Assembly: GCF_003473485.1 (NCBI RefSeq)
Contig: NC_053048.1
Location: 29,260,755-29,324,754 of the forward strand
DNA from: Medicago truncatula
Lineage: Eukaryota; Streptophyta; Magnoliopsida; Fabales; Fabaceae
DNA: 64,000 bases
Direction of reading: 5' to 3'
The translations under genes were made by a program, and so were the position numbers. This document shows, one piece after another, positions 1 through 11,984 of the stretch. The notes below the pieces were generated by a model. It was not told where the DNA came from and ran no database searches. It saw only the letters and a program-made list of their open reading frames with translations. Position 1 is the first letter of the stretch; every line of letters starts with the position of its first letter.

Positions 1-888
1 GAAATATTGATTTTGAACATTTTACTTAACATGTAGTTTTCACCGGATGTAGTTTCTGAAATTGGTAGTTATTATACTCTTCGTTGGAAGATAAGAATGA
101 TAAATAATAGTGAATTACTAAATTTATTGCTTCTTTTTCAGGGATAATACGTGAGTGTAGTTCGTTATGATTTTGGTAATCCGATTTTGAATGATTGTGG
201 TGGTGTTAATTATAAATTTAAAGGTTTGATTATGTGGTTTTTGTTGAAGTTGAAATGATGAATTTTTAAAAGAACAAAAAAAAGTTAAAGATGATGAAGA
301 TTGATGAAGATGAGGGAAGAAGATGAAGAAAAGAAAATAAATCAGATGTTGGTGATACACAATTAGATCTGATAGACCTCATTTATCCAACGATCTCCTT
401 TTTTTGGGGGTTAAAATGAATAAAATAGGACCAAATTGAAGGATGGAAGGAAGATAAAGGAACAATTTGGAACGTTTAATAGTTAGGGGACCAAATTGAA
501 AACAGAAATAAGTTAAGGGACCAAACGATGTATTAAGTCTCATAAAAAATAAATACTACAAATTTTGATCAAATTGGTTCAGATTCGACCAGCAAATAAA
601 ACTAAAAGCACGAACGAAACAACTTAGTTTGAGTTAGATTACCAAGTTAACCTAATTAAGAATGATATTATAACCTATGATATTAAGAGTGAAAGGACAT
701 AAAAGAATAAGTATACCATCAAATTGATCATTGTCTTTGTAAGTCATTTTCAAATTAGTCATCGACTCTATTGATATTTTAAACTAGTCTTTGTCTTTAT
801 CAATTAAGTCTTTCATCATGTGACAAAAACATAAATGCAACGACCTAATTGAATTTTTTGTGACAAAGACAGAGACTAATTTAAAATA
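1..888. other. AT-rich intergenic DNA, no gene seen
   Basis: I see no supported coding region here. Phrases such as 'ggaccaaattgaa' recur around 430-500, and inverted matches around 720-880 (loosely 'agtctttgtcttt' against 'gacaaagacagagact') look like decayed ends of transposons. The stretch borders the MITE at 889. Confidence 0.5.
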
Positions 889-1065
889 GAGTTTAATTGC
901 GGTGATTTGACATGACAGTCCAAAACAGTTTTGCACACACAACCAATCAAAACATTCTGAATCGCCATATCAATTAATGATTTCAATTTATGTGTGTCAA
1001 ACGTAACAATTAAGAATGTTTTGATTGGTTGTGCGTGGACTATCAACAAAACCACCATTAAACTC
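889..1065. mobile_element. MULE-type MITE, 177 bp
   Basis: The two ends are inverted copies: the left begins gagtttaattgcggtg and the right ends caccattaaactc. Inside, 'caaccaatcaaaacattct' on the left matches its reverse complement on the right. A 9-bp direct repeat, tttaaaata, flanks it at 880-888 and 1066-1074, the duplication length typical of Mutator-like elements. No coding capacity. It sits about 310 bp upstream of the TPR gene start, so it may lie in that promoter region. Confidence 0.75.
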
Positions 1066-1378
1066 TTTAAAATATTACTAAAGTCGGAATTAAATTGAGA
1101 GTAGGGTAAGGAGATTAATTTGCTGGTTTACTTAAAAAATAACTATATATTAATATTTTTTACATAAATGAATTGGTCTTTGTTGTATTGTACCAAAACA
1201 CTAGCTCAACCTAAGAATTTGTCACACCTAAACAAAGCATCAAACTCATTTGAATCAAATCCTAAACCTAGGGGAAGAAACTCGTGTTCTTCTAAACCCT
1301 CACTCTAAACCCATTTCAATCGCATCACATTCCTAAAACACCATTCTTCTCTCAAACCCATCACTCCTTCAACCAACA

Positions 1379-4300
1379 ATGTTTCGCATAGCTTCAAAAC
1401 TCTCCTCAAGAGTCTCTCCAAAAGCTCTTGTTTCTCTCTCATCAAAACCCTCCCCCATTTCATTCAGATCATTCAACACTGTTTTGGCCTTAGATAAAAG
1501 CTTAGCTGTTGATGATGTTGTTCGGATGAGTGAATATGCTTTGAGACAAGCTAGGTCTGAAAAATCAGGTCAGAAAAAAATTCTTTTATTTTTTTTTTTA
1601 TCAAAATTTGGTTTTTTGATGACCCTTTTGTCTGTTTTGTTCAAAATTAACATCGTTTTTGTTTTTTTATTAGGTTTTTTGATGACCCATTTGTGTGTTT
1701 TGTTTAAAGTTAACGTTTATTTTTGGTTTTTTCATGACCCTTTTTTGTGTTTTGATGAAAGCTAACATCTTTTTGGTTTGTTTGTTTTTGTGTGAATAGT
1801 TGGATCGTATGGAATGGGTTATTTGGTGTTGAAGCATTGTCTTACAACTGAGTTAACCGAAGGAAATGATCCAAAACATGAAAATTCCAAAGGAATTGCT
1901 TTGCTTACTATGTCTACATTGTTTAGTGAAAGGTTATTTCTTTGAAATTGGAATTTTCATTTTTGTGCTAAATTTTGTGGTTGGTTGTTAAAACTCATTA
2001 GATATATGTTTTTCATTTAATTTTGTTAGAGGAGATTATGATGATGCAATTGAGCAGCTCAATGGTGTTCAAGAATTGAGTAATTCTTACTTGGGAATCA
2101 GAGGTAAATTCTTTTGTTGTTTACTGCATTCGCTAGAGTTTTTGTTTTTATTTTTAGTGAGATTTTTTTTGTGTTTTTTAAGTTGTATCTTGGTTTCTTG
2201 TTGTAGTTGCTGCATATGAAGCTCAGGCAGGACTTCATTTAGAGTTGGAACAGGTTGATATCTGTTAGTCGATGTTAATTACTTGGCTGCTTTTTTACAG
2301 AACAATTGTGTTTATTTAGATATTTTTTCAAACATAGGATGATATGGCATCTGCGGTGGCTGATAAATGCATTGAGCTTGTGGAGAACGAGAAAACAGAA
2401 GATTTTGAAGCTCTAAATGTTCGTGCTAGAGCGATTAAAGGGCTGGTTGAACTTGTCAAGGGAGATATTAAGTCAGGTAGTACTAAAAGCTAATTGCCTA
2501 TTTGTTTTCAATTTATTGCTGATTTGTGATGAGTGCTTATTATGCATGCTCCTGTTGCAGCTGAACCTTTCTTTGACAAAGCTCTCCGCACCAAGCTATG
2601 CGATGGTAACTTTCTTTCTGTGGTACTGTATCAGTCATTCTTTGACCGTGGATTGATGTTTTGTAAATTGTAATGTAGGCACTGCTGCTCTTTCGTATGC
2701 GGAGTTCCAACAAACTAGGCAGAACTACTCAATGGCAAAAGAGATTTACCAGAATGTTTTAGAAGGAGCCACTGAACTTAAAGAGAGGGGCAATGTATAC
2801 TTAGGAGGTGGTAACATGAGCATGGAGGGTTTAATGATGCAAGCCATGTGTGGTTTAGGACAGCTTGAATCACATTTGGGGTAGGCTTCATGGTTTTTGT
2901 ATGGTTTTCCTTACCAAATGTTCGTTTTTAATTTTTATGTCGTCTTACGTGCTATATCACTAATAATTAATAACTTCTGTTTTAGGAACTTCCGTAATGC
3001 AGAGGAGCATTTGACAAAGGCAGTGACTAAGGCAGATCAGATCTATGGTGAGTTGTCTATTCTTTTGATCTGTTACTGTTGCCTGAACTCAATTTAAAAG
3101 TTCATGCTGCATTATTACTGAGCCTGGTTGTGGCATATTGTTCCTAATATCTTGTTGTTCTGTATTTGTTGCAGGCGAAAAACATCCCAAGCTGGGTGTT
3201 GTCTTAACAAATATGGCTCTTATGTATAGGCGTAAAGCGATTGAGCAGAAGTCAAGTTCGCTTGTGGTTCAAGAGGTTAGAACTCTGAATATTGAGTTTT
3301 TAACGAATATAATTTGTTAAAAACATCCAGTGATAGTGAAACCCCATTTGTTTTATGGTAGATTTTTTTTCCAAAAATATTAATGCAGGATTATTTACTA
3401 ATAAGTTGTTAGGACTGAAAATGTGAATGTGGGACCAAAAGGGCAAATAGTACCCAAGCACCCATTGTGCATAGTTTTATGAGGAAAATATAGGAATGTG
3501 GAGCGTGGAATGCAACTTGGCAGAGGGGGAGTCTATTGTGTGACTTGTTTCCGATATAAGGGAATGTGAGAGGAGAGAGGGGTATCATTCGTCATCTTTT
3601 CAGTTAAAAACTGTTATAATAAGAATCTTTAGATATTCTTTAATGGTACAACTCCCTAGATTGATTGTTATTACCCCTAGAGTATACAACTTCCTAAGCT
3701 AGTGTTTACTCATTAAGCATTCAATGTATTTATTGTAAAACCATTATAAATACAAGGTGTGTGATCTCATTATAGACACACATAATACACATAGTTTACA
3801 TTCTTTTACAGGAACCTTGTGGGTTGGTCAGAGAGAGGAATGCCTCTCCTCTGAGGAGCTTTGGTTTTGGGGGTTTTTTTTTTGAGAGCTTGGTTTTGGG
3901 GTATAGGGGTTTAGTTCTGTAATACAAATATTTTTAAGTAAATATTATAACATTAAAACTTCTCATGGAACATCAAAACTAAGTCTTGTCCCTGTGAGCT
4001 TAACTCAGTTGGTAGGGACTTTGCAATTGCATTATATATGCAAGGTCTAGGGTTCGAACCCCGGACTCCTCACTTATTCACCATAAAAAGGGGAATTTCT
4101 AGCCACTAGGCTACTTGACAAAAAAAAAAAAAAACTAACAATGTCTCACTTGAAATTTTTAGCATTGCCATGCTTTTTTTGATGCCCCACCTATAATTTT
4201 TATTGCAATTCAATTTGTAATTGTAACTGGAAAATCATTGACAGGGTCTGTACAGAAAAGTTTCAGAGATTTTGAAGTTTCCACCACCTGAAACTGAATC

Positions 4301-4578
4301 TGAAGGTAATATTACTGTGCCGCTTGGTTACCTTATATGTCCACTTATTATGTATTATCTATATCTATAAGATATGTACGCAATAAGTCATTATGGTTGG
4401 TGGCCGCTTAGAGATCTCAGTTTGTAGAACGTTATTGCACTGTGCTGGTGTTTCATTGCCACAACCATGTCCATTTGTGGCCGTTTGTGTCGCTTTTGTG
4501 ACTTTTCAACACTTATTTTTTAGATTTCATCATTCACTGACATTTAGTGTCAGATAATTGGAAACCGTCCTCAACCGC

Positions 4579-4629
<51 letters not shown>

Positions 4630-6210
4630 CTTAGTTCACTTTAATCATACTCAATTCCCTGTTCTGTTTTTCTAGACTAGGTTTTTAACTATGAGTGTCT
4701 TTAATTTTGGGAAACATTTATATTTGAGAGCATATTTTTACATAAAACATAAGGTATTTATTTTAGATATATAATCTTCAGAATAGAAGCCCTCTCATCA
4801 CCTGCTATCTATCAATAGCGTTTTTTATGGGTCTATTATACAGATGAAATGATACCATAGTGTTTGTCATGGACTATATCTACATGTATATCTTTAATTT
4901 TAGATCTCTTGTTTTTTTTATTTTTTTGACGAAAAGATCTCTCTTGTTAGTTAGGCCTATATACATGTTTCTATTGGTTCTCTTTGCTTCTAAATATTCG
5001 AACATTTTCATTGCATCTCTAACTATAACAGGTCATCTTCATACACTCCCACACCACTTGACACAAGCTTTACCATTTTTTCTACAATTGGAGCTATCTC
5101 AACCTTTTCTCCACCGTTTATTTATTTCAGTATTAAAACCTAACTTTCTTTGTGTAGGTGCTGCTGCTGCTAAACAGACGGTAAAGAGAAATGATATAGT
5201 GGCTCTTGCAAGCGGTATGATGAATTCTTTGATCCTTTATACTCTATGATGACTGTGTTATCGATGAGTGATAATTATGCATGTCACAATGAATGTACAA
5301 ATAAAATGATTTCTTAAATCAAGTAGAATTTCTCTTTCATAAATATCAAATGGTAACAATTATAGCCACTACAGATTGATATATATCTTACTGTATATGG
5401 TATTGGAGAAATGCTTAGGTGTGAATTGCGTTCTATATGTAATTCAGATTGCCTACAAGCATAAAGACATGCTTTCGTAATGTGGCTCATAGTATGAGCC
5501 TCATACAATGTTACATTTATATCCTGGTAAAACACCATTTTAGTCTGAAATTTCAGGGGTCGAACAATTTGGTTTTTGAAATTAAAAAAATTCCAAAAGA
5601 TCATCAAATTGAAAATCCTGGTCAAGTTAGTCATTTTGGGTTAGTTAATTTAGTCCCTGAAATTTTCTTGAATAAAATAATGTGATAGATAATTTTCAAT
5701 TTCCTTGAACATTTTAAAATTTATTGATTTTAGAGACTAAATCATCCGGTCCATATAATTTCAGGACTAAATAAATTATTTACTCTTTTGTGGAGTGCCT
5801 ATGTTAGGTGGTACTTACCTAAAAATTCATGGTGGCTTAATCAGCTCATATTTTCATGTTATACAATGAATGGGAATTTTTAAATTCATCACTCTGTTCG
5901 TATGACATTGTCCATGACAGTGATTATATTTATGACGTGTTCAAGTCTAAGGCTCAATGTATGCTTGCTTGTTTCTTAATCCTGACAATTTTTGTATATT
6001 GACATTGAAATTGACTAGTTGCTCGATATTATAGGTGGTTATGCAGAGCTACTCAGTGTCCAAGAAAATCGACAGAGTGAAGGAGAAAAGATGAAGAAAT
6101 TATCCGACTCTTTATGGAAAAACAACAGGATGTCTCTTGATGATTTTCTAGGAAATACAGAAGCAAGTATATGTCCGGTTGTTGATGCTCGTATTTCCAG
6201 GCTTCTGTGA
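1379..6210 (+). CDS. Mitochondrially targeted TPR-like protein, 12 exons
   Basis: Exons, all GT-AG: 1379-1568, 1800-1932, 2030-2103, 2207-2253, 2338-2476, 2561-2605, 2679-2880, 2986-3047, 3175-3275, 4245-4305, 5158-5214 and 6035-6210. They sum to 1287 nt, which gives 428 residues and a TGA stop. The phases agree across all junctions, so the gene looks intact. The first ~35 residues are rich in Ser, Arg and Lys with no acidic residue, a mitochondrial presequence. The body is helical, with repeat-like segments (ALLTMSTLFSERGDYDDAIEQ; YAEFQQTRQNYSMAKEIYQ; LGVVLTNMALMYRRKAIEQ) that fit a tetratricopeptide superfamily protein acting as a scaffold. The family call comes from these patterns; no specific partner is known to me. 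Intron 9 (3276-4244) holds a SINE and intron 10 a long CA repeat. The tail exons are duplicated many times downstream. Confidence 0.85.
3983..4134 (+). mobile_element. tRNA-derived SINE in intron 9 of the TPR gene
   Basis: A tRNA-like head carries a box A-like stretch (gcttaactcagttgg, near 3998-4012) and a canonical box B (ggttcgaaccc, 4051-4061). A short body ending 'gccactaggctacttgac' and a poly-A tail follow. A short direct repeat, aaaactaa, is visible before the element and after the tail. It is in the same orientation as the host gene and inside an intron, so it is probably transcribed as part of the pre-mRNA. Confidence 0.75.
4580..4627. repeat. (CA)n microsatellite
   Basis: About 24 uninterrupted CA units in intron 10 of the TPR gene. 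Such a tract is expected to vary in length between individuals. Confidence 0.95.
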
Positions 6211-6944
6211 ATTGATCCATCTTCTGCTGCCATCTTGCTGCTGAAGGTTTAGGTTGGAGTATTGATTAATGAAAAAAATGAGCTAATTTTGTTGAAAATT
6301 AGTTCATAGTGAGTGGTTCTTGTAGTTAAAATGTTATGTTGGCATATACTATGGTATCCATTGTCATGTACATAACATTTCTAAGGCGTATAATGACACG
6401 AAAAGTGGTGACTATGGTGAAGCAGCGGATAAATTCTTTATGGAAGTAGTAATATCCATTGTTGGATATATTAGTACTTTAATCAATGGATTAGGTTTAT
6501 TATTGAGAAATTGTTAAAATTCAAAGTTTCAAAGTATGGTTAATTACCAGTTGCAATTAAAATTGTAGTATAGTCCTCTGAAATTTGAGGGGACGGTACT
6601 TTTATTTTATGAGTCACTTTAGACAAAAGCAAGCGATTTGTTTTTGTATTTATAAAAAAAAAAAATTGATCATTTTTGTAATTAGGCCCTCGTGTGCATC
6701 ATCATAGCAAGTGTATATAAAAAAGCATCAATTCTTCAAGGTGATCTCCTCATGTGCATCATCCACCTTCAAAAGGAAATAATATTATTAAAATGCACAT
6801 TTTAAAAGAATTAAATTAACTTCTGTTTTCATTGGTGACATCTCCTATCTTAATTAAATTTTATCATCCTTAAAATTCTATTTGTTACCGTCTTAATTGG
6901 TATCACAAGCCTTATGACTGCTAAATACAAACTACTGAAAACTT
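6211..6944. other. 3' flank of the TPR gene
   Basis: Contains the likely 3' UTR. The part around 6350-6490 reappears at about 19315-19440 downstream of the exon 11-12 copy, so the duplicated unit extends past the TPR stop codon. Beyond about 6500 I see only AT-rich DNA with no gene. Confidence 0.55.
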
Positions 6945-7990
6945 TTGAGTGCCATTGAAGTTGAAGAAAAGATAAATGAGTTTATGTTTCTTAAGGATGA
7001 ATCTCTTACTTTGGATCATAATCAATTAAGGCATAAGAACGTTAAGATATTCACGAGGGATATCCATGAAGACAACGTCGAACCTGAAGAATCGAAAGAT
7101 GAACGTTCATGGAACTCTAAAGTGATGGATATGAATGAAGACGAAGTTTAACTAGAAAGTGATGGTCTCGAGCACCATGCGAGTGACCTTTCAGCAGCGA
7201 ACACCAATGGAGTGTCACAACCAGAAGAATACTTTTCATCACTTAATTTGTATCTGTTACTTACCACCAAATGTATCACATCAATCCAATATTCAGAAAT
7301 GTATTTGTTTCCAATGCCGCTAACCGTCCTCCAGCTGTTTGATGAAATGCCAAAGGGTCATATAGCTGTTTGGAATGAACAATGAGATGGAAAATGTTAC
7401 TTTTGATTTGTCTAAATACCTAATTTTGATATGTATTGCTCCTGGAGTTTTTAAATTTTGGAAGGCATGAACATGTTGTGGTAAATTCTCCTGTCATTAT
7501 ATCTTTATTGATGAACGGTAACTGTGCTCAAAGAGACGAATCTCTTGGTGAAGGAGATTTGGTTGTCCATCAATATCATTTCATTATCTTGCTTTTGGTA
7601 TGAACATTCCCTTAATTGGGGAATGACAAAATTGTTTGTAAAGACGGCGCTCACACTTTGATGAAGTGGGTATTGTCACTTCAACGGTGCAGGTGGAAGC
7701 ACAATCCTTCACTTTTTCCTAATTCCCTATAATGGATGCTTGATCCTTAAGATCACCACTTGTAAGCTCTGTTGCACCAGCACTTCTGATTGAAGGCGTG
7801 TCCCAGTGTCCGACAAGTGTGGTGTCAGACACTGACAATACACCGACACTTGTGATTACAGTGAATTATGTCATTATCTCAAAATTTGATCGGTGTTGAC
7901 GTGTCCGTGTTAGTGTCGTTTCCGGTGTCTGTGTCCATGCTTCATAGCTTGTAAGGAATTACAACTCCATTCTCCACCATGCAGGTATGT
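6945..7990. other. Unassigned interval with a GTGTC-rich repeat
   Basis: A 68-codon open stretch at 6945-7151 is rich in Glu, Asp and Lys but begins with TTG and resembles nothing I know. Around 7795-7945 there is a run of 'gtgtccgacaagtgtggtg' style phrases, with tgtcagacac/caccgacac inverted motifs, of a kind seen as a dispersed repeat. I assign no gene. Confidence 0.35.
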
Positions 7991-8074
7991 TATGGGCTTT
8001 CAGTTTTGTGCACCTAATGATACTTCCCTCAAATCTATTGCTTACACCAATTATGACCATGATATTGAGACCCA

Positions 8075-8806
8075 TTGTCATATTGCTGCCCAACTTCTCT
8101 GTTTTTGGTGGTGGAAGGGATTAATGCCAATACACTTTTCACTTTCTCTACGAATGTTGGAACAATACTTGTGGAAGAAGTCTTGTCTGCATCTATGAAA
8201 AAATTTGTTGGAAACATGGTTGCTGTGTTAATGCATCTTGAGTTTTATTCCTTGACGAGGCGGGATCTGAATATAAAATGTATTCTCCAGTATCATGAAG
8301 ACACTATGACGTTTATTTCAGATTTAAAGGCTTTGAAATTCTTATCTGAAAGTTCTGCCAGGATAATTAAAGATGCTTTTAGAACCATGTGGCTCAAAAA
8401 TTGGCAAAATCCAAATGCATGTTCCATTAATCTTGTGTTGAGCATTGGTTTTATCATTTTAGCCACAAGTAATGGAAAACAAAAACCTTGTTACATGCTA
8501 CAAAATGGATCAGATTCACACATCTCTACTATTTTGAAACTGCACTGTTGTGAGGCACTGCCAATCTCCATTGGAATCACACCAGACCAACCTGCCTGTG
8601 CTGAAGTTCAAAGTGTAGGTTCTATTGCTGATGTTGCACTAAATTTTAACATGCTGGTGAAAAATTATGGACTTGTGATGCTTGGGAATAAAATTTTATG
8701 CATAGTTGATAAGTTTGACCATGATGGATATATGGATGTGGCAGAAAGAGTAATTCAAATTTATGTAAAATGGTCAAATATATGTGCAGCAGCCCCCTTT
8801 AACTGA
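8075..8806 (+). CDS. Unrecognised 243-codon open frame, perhaps part of a decayed element
   Basis: A long open frame ending in TGA just before remnants that resemble a Ty3/gypsy integrase tail. It starts with TTG at 8075, and the first in-frame ATG lies further in (near 8165 or later), so it is not a convincing complete gene. I recognise no domain; the text is mixed hydrophobic with several Cys residues. It may be the body of an old insertion, or an exon of an unknown gene. It lies in the extra DNA that separates the TPR gene from the first kinase, an interval absent between the equivalent parts at 19.26-19.63 kb. Confidence 0.3.
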   Translation: MSYCCPTSLFLVVEGINANTLFTFSTNVGTILVEEVLSASMKKFVGNMVAVLMHLEFYSLTRRDLNIKCILQYHEDTMTFISDLKALKFLSESSARIIKDAFRTMWLKNWQNPNACSINLVLSIGFIILATSNGKQKPCYMLQNGSDSHISTILKLHCCEALPISIGITPDQPACAEVQSVGSIADVALNFNMLVKNYGLVMLGNKILCIVDKFDHDGYMDVAERVIQIYVKWSNICAAAPFN

Positions 8807-8834
8807 GGGATATTTGCTAATCTTTCAAGAAACA

Positions 8835-9130
8835 AAGTTGGTAGCTGTGTTACATAGGAAAATGGTTGATAGGGGAACTATTGTTGTTTCTCAAATTATG
8901 TTCAAATGGAGGAATTTGCCTCCTAAACATGGTACTTGAAGTTTGCTGCTAATATTGACCCTGTTATGGCTATTCTACATCGGAAAATGATCAATTGGGG
9001 AAGTGTCTCTGCTCTTAAAGTTCTAATCAAATGGAAAACTTTGCCTCTTAAACATGGCACTTGTGATTATTCATCCTTGAGGACGAGGATGTTTGAAGGG
9101 GAGGGTATTGTTACAGGAATGAAGTATTAG
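8835..9130 (+). pseudogene. Ty3/gypsy integrase tail or chromodomain remnant, duplicated in tandem
   Basis: Two consecutive translations show the same module. The first reads VAVLHRKMVDRG...FKWRNLPPKHGT and ends in a stop at 8937-8939. The second reads MAILHRKMINWG...IKWKTLPLKHGT. The pattern (vxxILxRRxxxxG...QVLVKWxxLPxxxATWE) is that of the chromodomain-like region after plant Ty3/gypsy integrases, with the final Trp-Glu lost. Both are decayed. The assignment rests on motif memory and is moderate. Confidence 0.5.
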
Positions 9131-9380
9131 TAAACAAGTATTAGTGAGTTAACTTATTCTAAGTATTTGTTTTACTCTAAATCATTTACTCTTTTAGCCT
9201 TGATGGTTGTATTTAAGAAGGCATTGGGCCTCATTTGGTAATCAATCAAATATTTCAACAATTATCTTCTTCTCTCTAAAACCCTAAAACTCATTCAATA
9301 CTATTCTCATATGATTTCTCTTATGTATCGAATTCTATTCTAAATCATTAGAATTCATACACTTGAGACTTGGATTTTTT

Positions 9381-9625
9381 AGTTTCAGGGATCAATTTAG
9401 AAGTATGAGTATCATGTTGAATGGAAAATTTGAAATTAATCATTGCATTCGTTGGTATCGTATGAAGTCGTCTATGAAGATTATGATGTTTTCAATTTTC
9501 AGGCTTATTCTATGCATCCCGATAACTTAATCTTATATGTGCATATACTGAATTATTGAAGTGTCCAAGAAAATAGAACGACTGAAGGAGAAAAGATGAA
9601 GAGCTTGTCCGAGTCTTTAGCACAA
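9381..9625 (+). pseudogene. Remnant of TPR gene intron 11 and exon 12
   Basis: The sequence after 9555 (gtgtccaagaaaatagaacg, then gaaggagaaaagatgaag) matches the first third of TPR exon 12 at 6057-6100 and then diverges. Upstream DNA ('catcccgataacttaatctt') is shared with the copies at 13.2 kb. There is no intact splice acceptor or open frame. It lies at the 3' side of the first kinase, oriented as in the parent gene. Confidence 0.7.
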
Positions 9626-9966
9626 ACAGAATTTCTGAAGATATTTAGTGGTTGGTTTATTGCATTTGAAAGTTTTTCAGGTTATTTCTTTGTTTACCCT
9701 TTGAATCTCTATGATATTACTGAATAATAATTGTAGTCTCGTTCATCTACTCAAAATAGATGCAAACTTGAATACGTAAAAGTATATGCAAAATCAGAAG
9801 AAAAGAGTTTAATGAAAAAAAGCTTTCATGTATCTATTAAATTATCTACTCAATCATGATTTCACTTTTCAGATAACAAACTCTCTTTAATCCATTTTAT
9901 CAAAATCTAACACAATACAAAATCCAAACGGACCAATTAAGCACCAATTTCATGTGCCTTTTGAAA

Positions 9967-11925
9967 TCAACGACCACCAGAGAGAACAGATTCAGCAATA
10001 GACACAGAAGTATATGGCACTGTCTTGTCCTCAACAAGTTCTTGGTGCCCAAAAGTTAATCCATAGGAAGATAAACTAAGCAATGACAAATCTGGTAAAG
10101 GTAAATCCCTCTCCAAATACTGCACAACTTGTCTCATACTTGGTCTAGCCAAAGGCTCTGAATGTGAACACATCAAGCCAAGTTTCAACACCAATTCCAC
10201 CTCTTCAGACACATAATTTGTTCCTAAATATACATCTTTAGCCTCAAGAATTTCACCTCTTTTCAAACATTCAAACACATGATCAACTAGAACTAGACTC
10301 TCATTCTCTCCTACACGACCTATAGGCCTCCTACCACAAACAACCTCAAGAAGAAATGCACCAAAAGAAAACACATCAGAAAATTTAGTAGCCTTACCTG
10401 TTCTAATATGCTCAGGAGCAAGATACCCTACAGTTCCTACCAAATGAGTTGTGTGAGGATCAGCACCATGATCATACAACCTTGAAAGACCAAAATCTCC
10501 CAATCTAGCATTAAATTCAGAATCTAACAACACATTACTAGCTTTTATGTCTCTATGGATAACAACTTTCTCCCATTCTTCGTGAAGATAAACCACAGCT
10601 GAAGCAACACCTTTGATGATTCTAAATCTTTGACTCCAACTCAACCTCACTTTTGGTTGGTTGTATAGATAGTTGTCTAAACTTCCATTCGGCATGTAAT
10701 CATAAACCAAAAGTAACTCGCTTTTTCGCCTGCAATAGCCATAAAGTTGAACAAGATTCCTGTGCCGAAGACGACCGATACTAACAATTTCCGACACGAA
10801 TTCCCTCATCCCTTGTCTTGATTCATGAGACACCCTTTTCACAGCAACCTCAAGTTTGGAACTTGGCATCACACCTTTGTATACTCTACCAAATCCACCA
10901 ACTCCCAATAGCCCCTTTTCCCTGAAACCCTTTGTGGCAAAGTATAGATCTTTGAACTTAAATCTATGTGGGCCATATTCTTGTTCCCAATCTTCAAGAA
11001 TCTCAGAAAACTTCTTCCGTTTGATATAATAAATAACCCCTAAAGTTATCATGAATACCAAACTTAGGAAAATTAAAGGCAACCCAACAGTTGAAATTTT
11101 TGACTTTTTTTTATAAGGAAATTGAGAGATTACAAGGTTTTGAGCTTGACCATTAACCTTAAAACTCCAACCAAGAATATAATGAGAAGCTGCAAGTAAC
11201 CCTGTTGAAGATGAGAATCCAACATACATACTATTGTTAAGAATTGGAGAAAGATCTTTGGTCATTGATAACGAAGGTCCTGTTGGTTTAACAACATAAA
11301 CTGGAGCTAAAGTAACATCAATCTTTTTCTTCACTCCATCATAATCAATCCATACCTGTATAGGATTTCCACTGGAAAGGTCTACTGTTCTGATTTGACC
11401 ATGATCATCGTAATAGGCTGCAGTAGTTGAGACAACTGATTTCAGATCATTGATATTAATACCATCGTGGTTATTGTCAACATCACCAAACTCAAAATCT
11501 TTAGAAGTGTCAAGTTCAACACCAAAAACATGGTTGCCACTGTTTCCATTGTTGGAATCATTAAAGAGACCAAGGTATTGATTTGGTAGTGAATTTGGTA
11601 GCCCTTTTGTTGGAGAAAGAACAAAAACAATTCCATGGCCAGTAAAAGGTGGATATTGAGGTATTATGGCAAATACAAAAGTAGTTGAGAAAGAAGACAC
11701 ACTTTCACTGGAAGTGTTTTTGAAAACTATTGGATTTGGATAGAAAGCATGACCTATTACTTGTTCTGTATCATTGGTGAGTCTTAGTATGCCATCTGAG
11801 GTTAACTCAGCAAAACCATCAAGATATAAATGTGATGATTGGAATCCATTATAGATGAAACTGTTATCTTCACTTGCTACTAATGTAACATGAAAAAACA
11901 ACATAAACACAAGTTTGAGGAACAT
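9967..11925 (-). CDS. L-type lectin receptor kinase (copy 1)
   Basis: 652 residues, one exon. A signal peptide (about 1-18, MFLKLVFMLFFHVTLVAS) precedes a legume-lectin domain (about 22-265; VFGVELDT then an NNHDGI site where other copies have DNHVGI). A membrane helix spans about 280-301 and a Ser/Thr kinase about 335-605. Kinase residues are all present: loop GVGGFG 341-346, Lys363, HRD 457-459, DFG 477-479, APE 503-505. The layout and N-terminus (FIYNGF, LDG) fit the LecRK class IV type: plasma-membrane receptors with an external lectin domain and a cytoplasmic RD kinase, known from immunity and stress signalling. The start is the ATG shared by all copies, about 52 bp after a TATA box. Its ligand cannot be read from the sequence. 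Confidence 0.93.
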   Translation of the reverse strand: MFLKLVFMLFFHVTLVASEDNSFIYNGFQSSHLYLDGFAELTSDGILRLTNDTEQVIGHAFYPNPIVFKNTSSESVSSFSTTFVFAIIPQYPPFTGHGIVFVLSPTKGLPNSLPNQYLGLFNDSNNGNSGNHVFGVELDTSKDFEFGDVDNNHDGININDLKSVVSTTAAYYDDHGQIRTVDLSSGNPIQVWIDYDGVKKKIDVTLAPVYVVKPTGPSLSMTKDLSPILNNSMYVGFSSSTGLLAASHYILGWSFKVNGQAQNLVISQFPYKKKSKISTVGLPLIFLSLVFMITLGVIYYIKRKKFSEILEDWEQEYGPHRFKFKDLYFATKGFREKGLLGVGGFGRVYKGVMPSSKLEVAVKRVSHESRQGMREFVSEIVSIGRLRHRNLVQLYGYCRRKSELLLVYDYMPNGSLDNYLYNQPKVRLSWSQRFRIIKGVASAVVYLHEEWEKVVIHRDIKASNVLLDSEFNARLGDFGLSRLYDHGADPHTTHLVGTVGYLAPEHIRTGKATKFSDVFSFGAFLLEVVCGRRPIGRVGENESLVLVDHVFECLKRGEILEAKDVYLGTNYVSEEVELVLKLGLMCSHSEPLARPSMRQVVQYLERDLPLPDLSLLSLSSYGLTFGHQELVEDKTVPYTSVSIAESVLSGGR

Positions 11926-11976
11926 GATTATAGTTTGAGAATGAATAATGCTTGTGTAGTTCTGTTCGGTGTTTAT

Positions 11977-11984
11977 TATTTATA
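11977..11984 (-). promoter_or_regulatory. TATA box of kinase copy 1
   Basis: TATAAATA on the - strand, about 52 bp upstream of the ATG. It occurs at the same place in all other copies that keep a 5' end, and conservation extends several hundred bases further upstream. Confidence 0.7.

Noticed and set aside
3407..3820. A solo LTR in TPR intron 9 (tgttaggactg...cttttaca)
   Set aside because: The ends and an inner TATA look LTR-like, but I found no matching target duplication, so I did not list it.
4000..4061. A tRNA gene suggested by A and B boxes
   Set aside because: It does not fold as a full tRNA with a paired acceptor stem, and it continues into a SINE body and poly-A with flanking direct repeats.
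7795..7945. GTGTC-rich inverted motifs as a complete MITE
   Set aside because: No defined ends or target duplication could be found; left as a dispersed repeat of unknown class.
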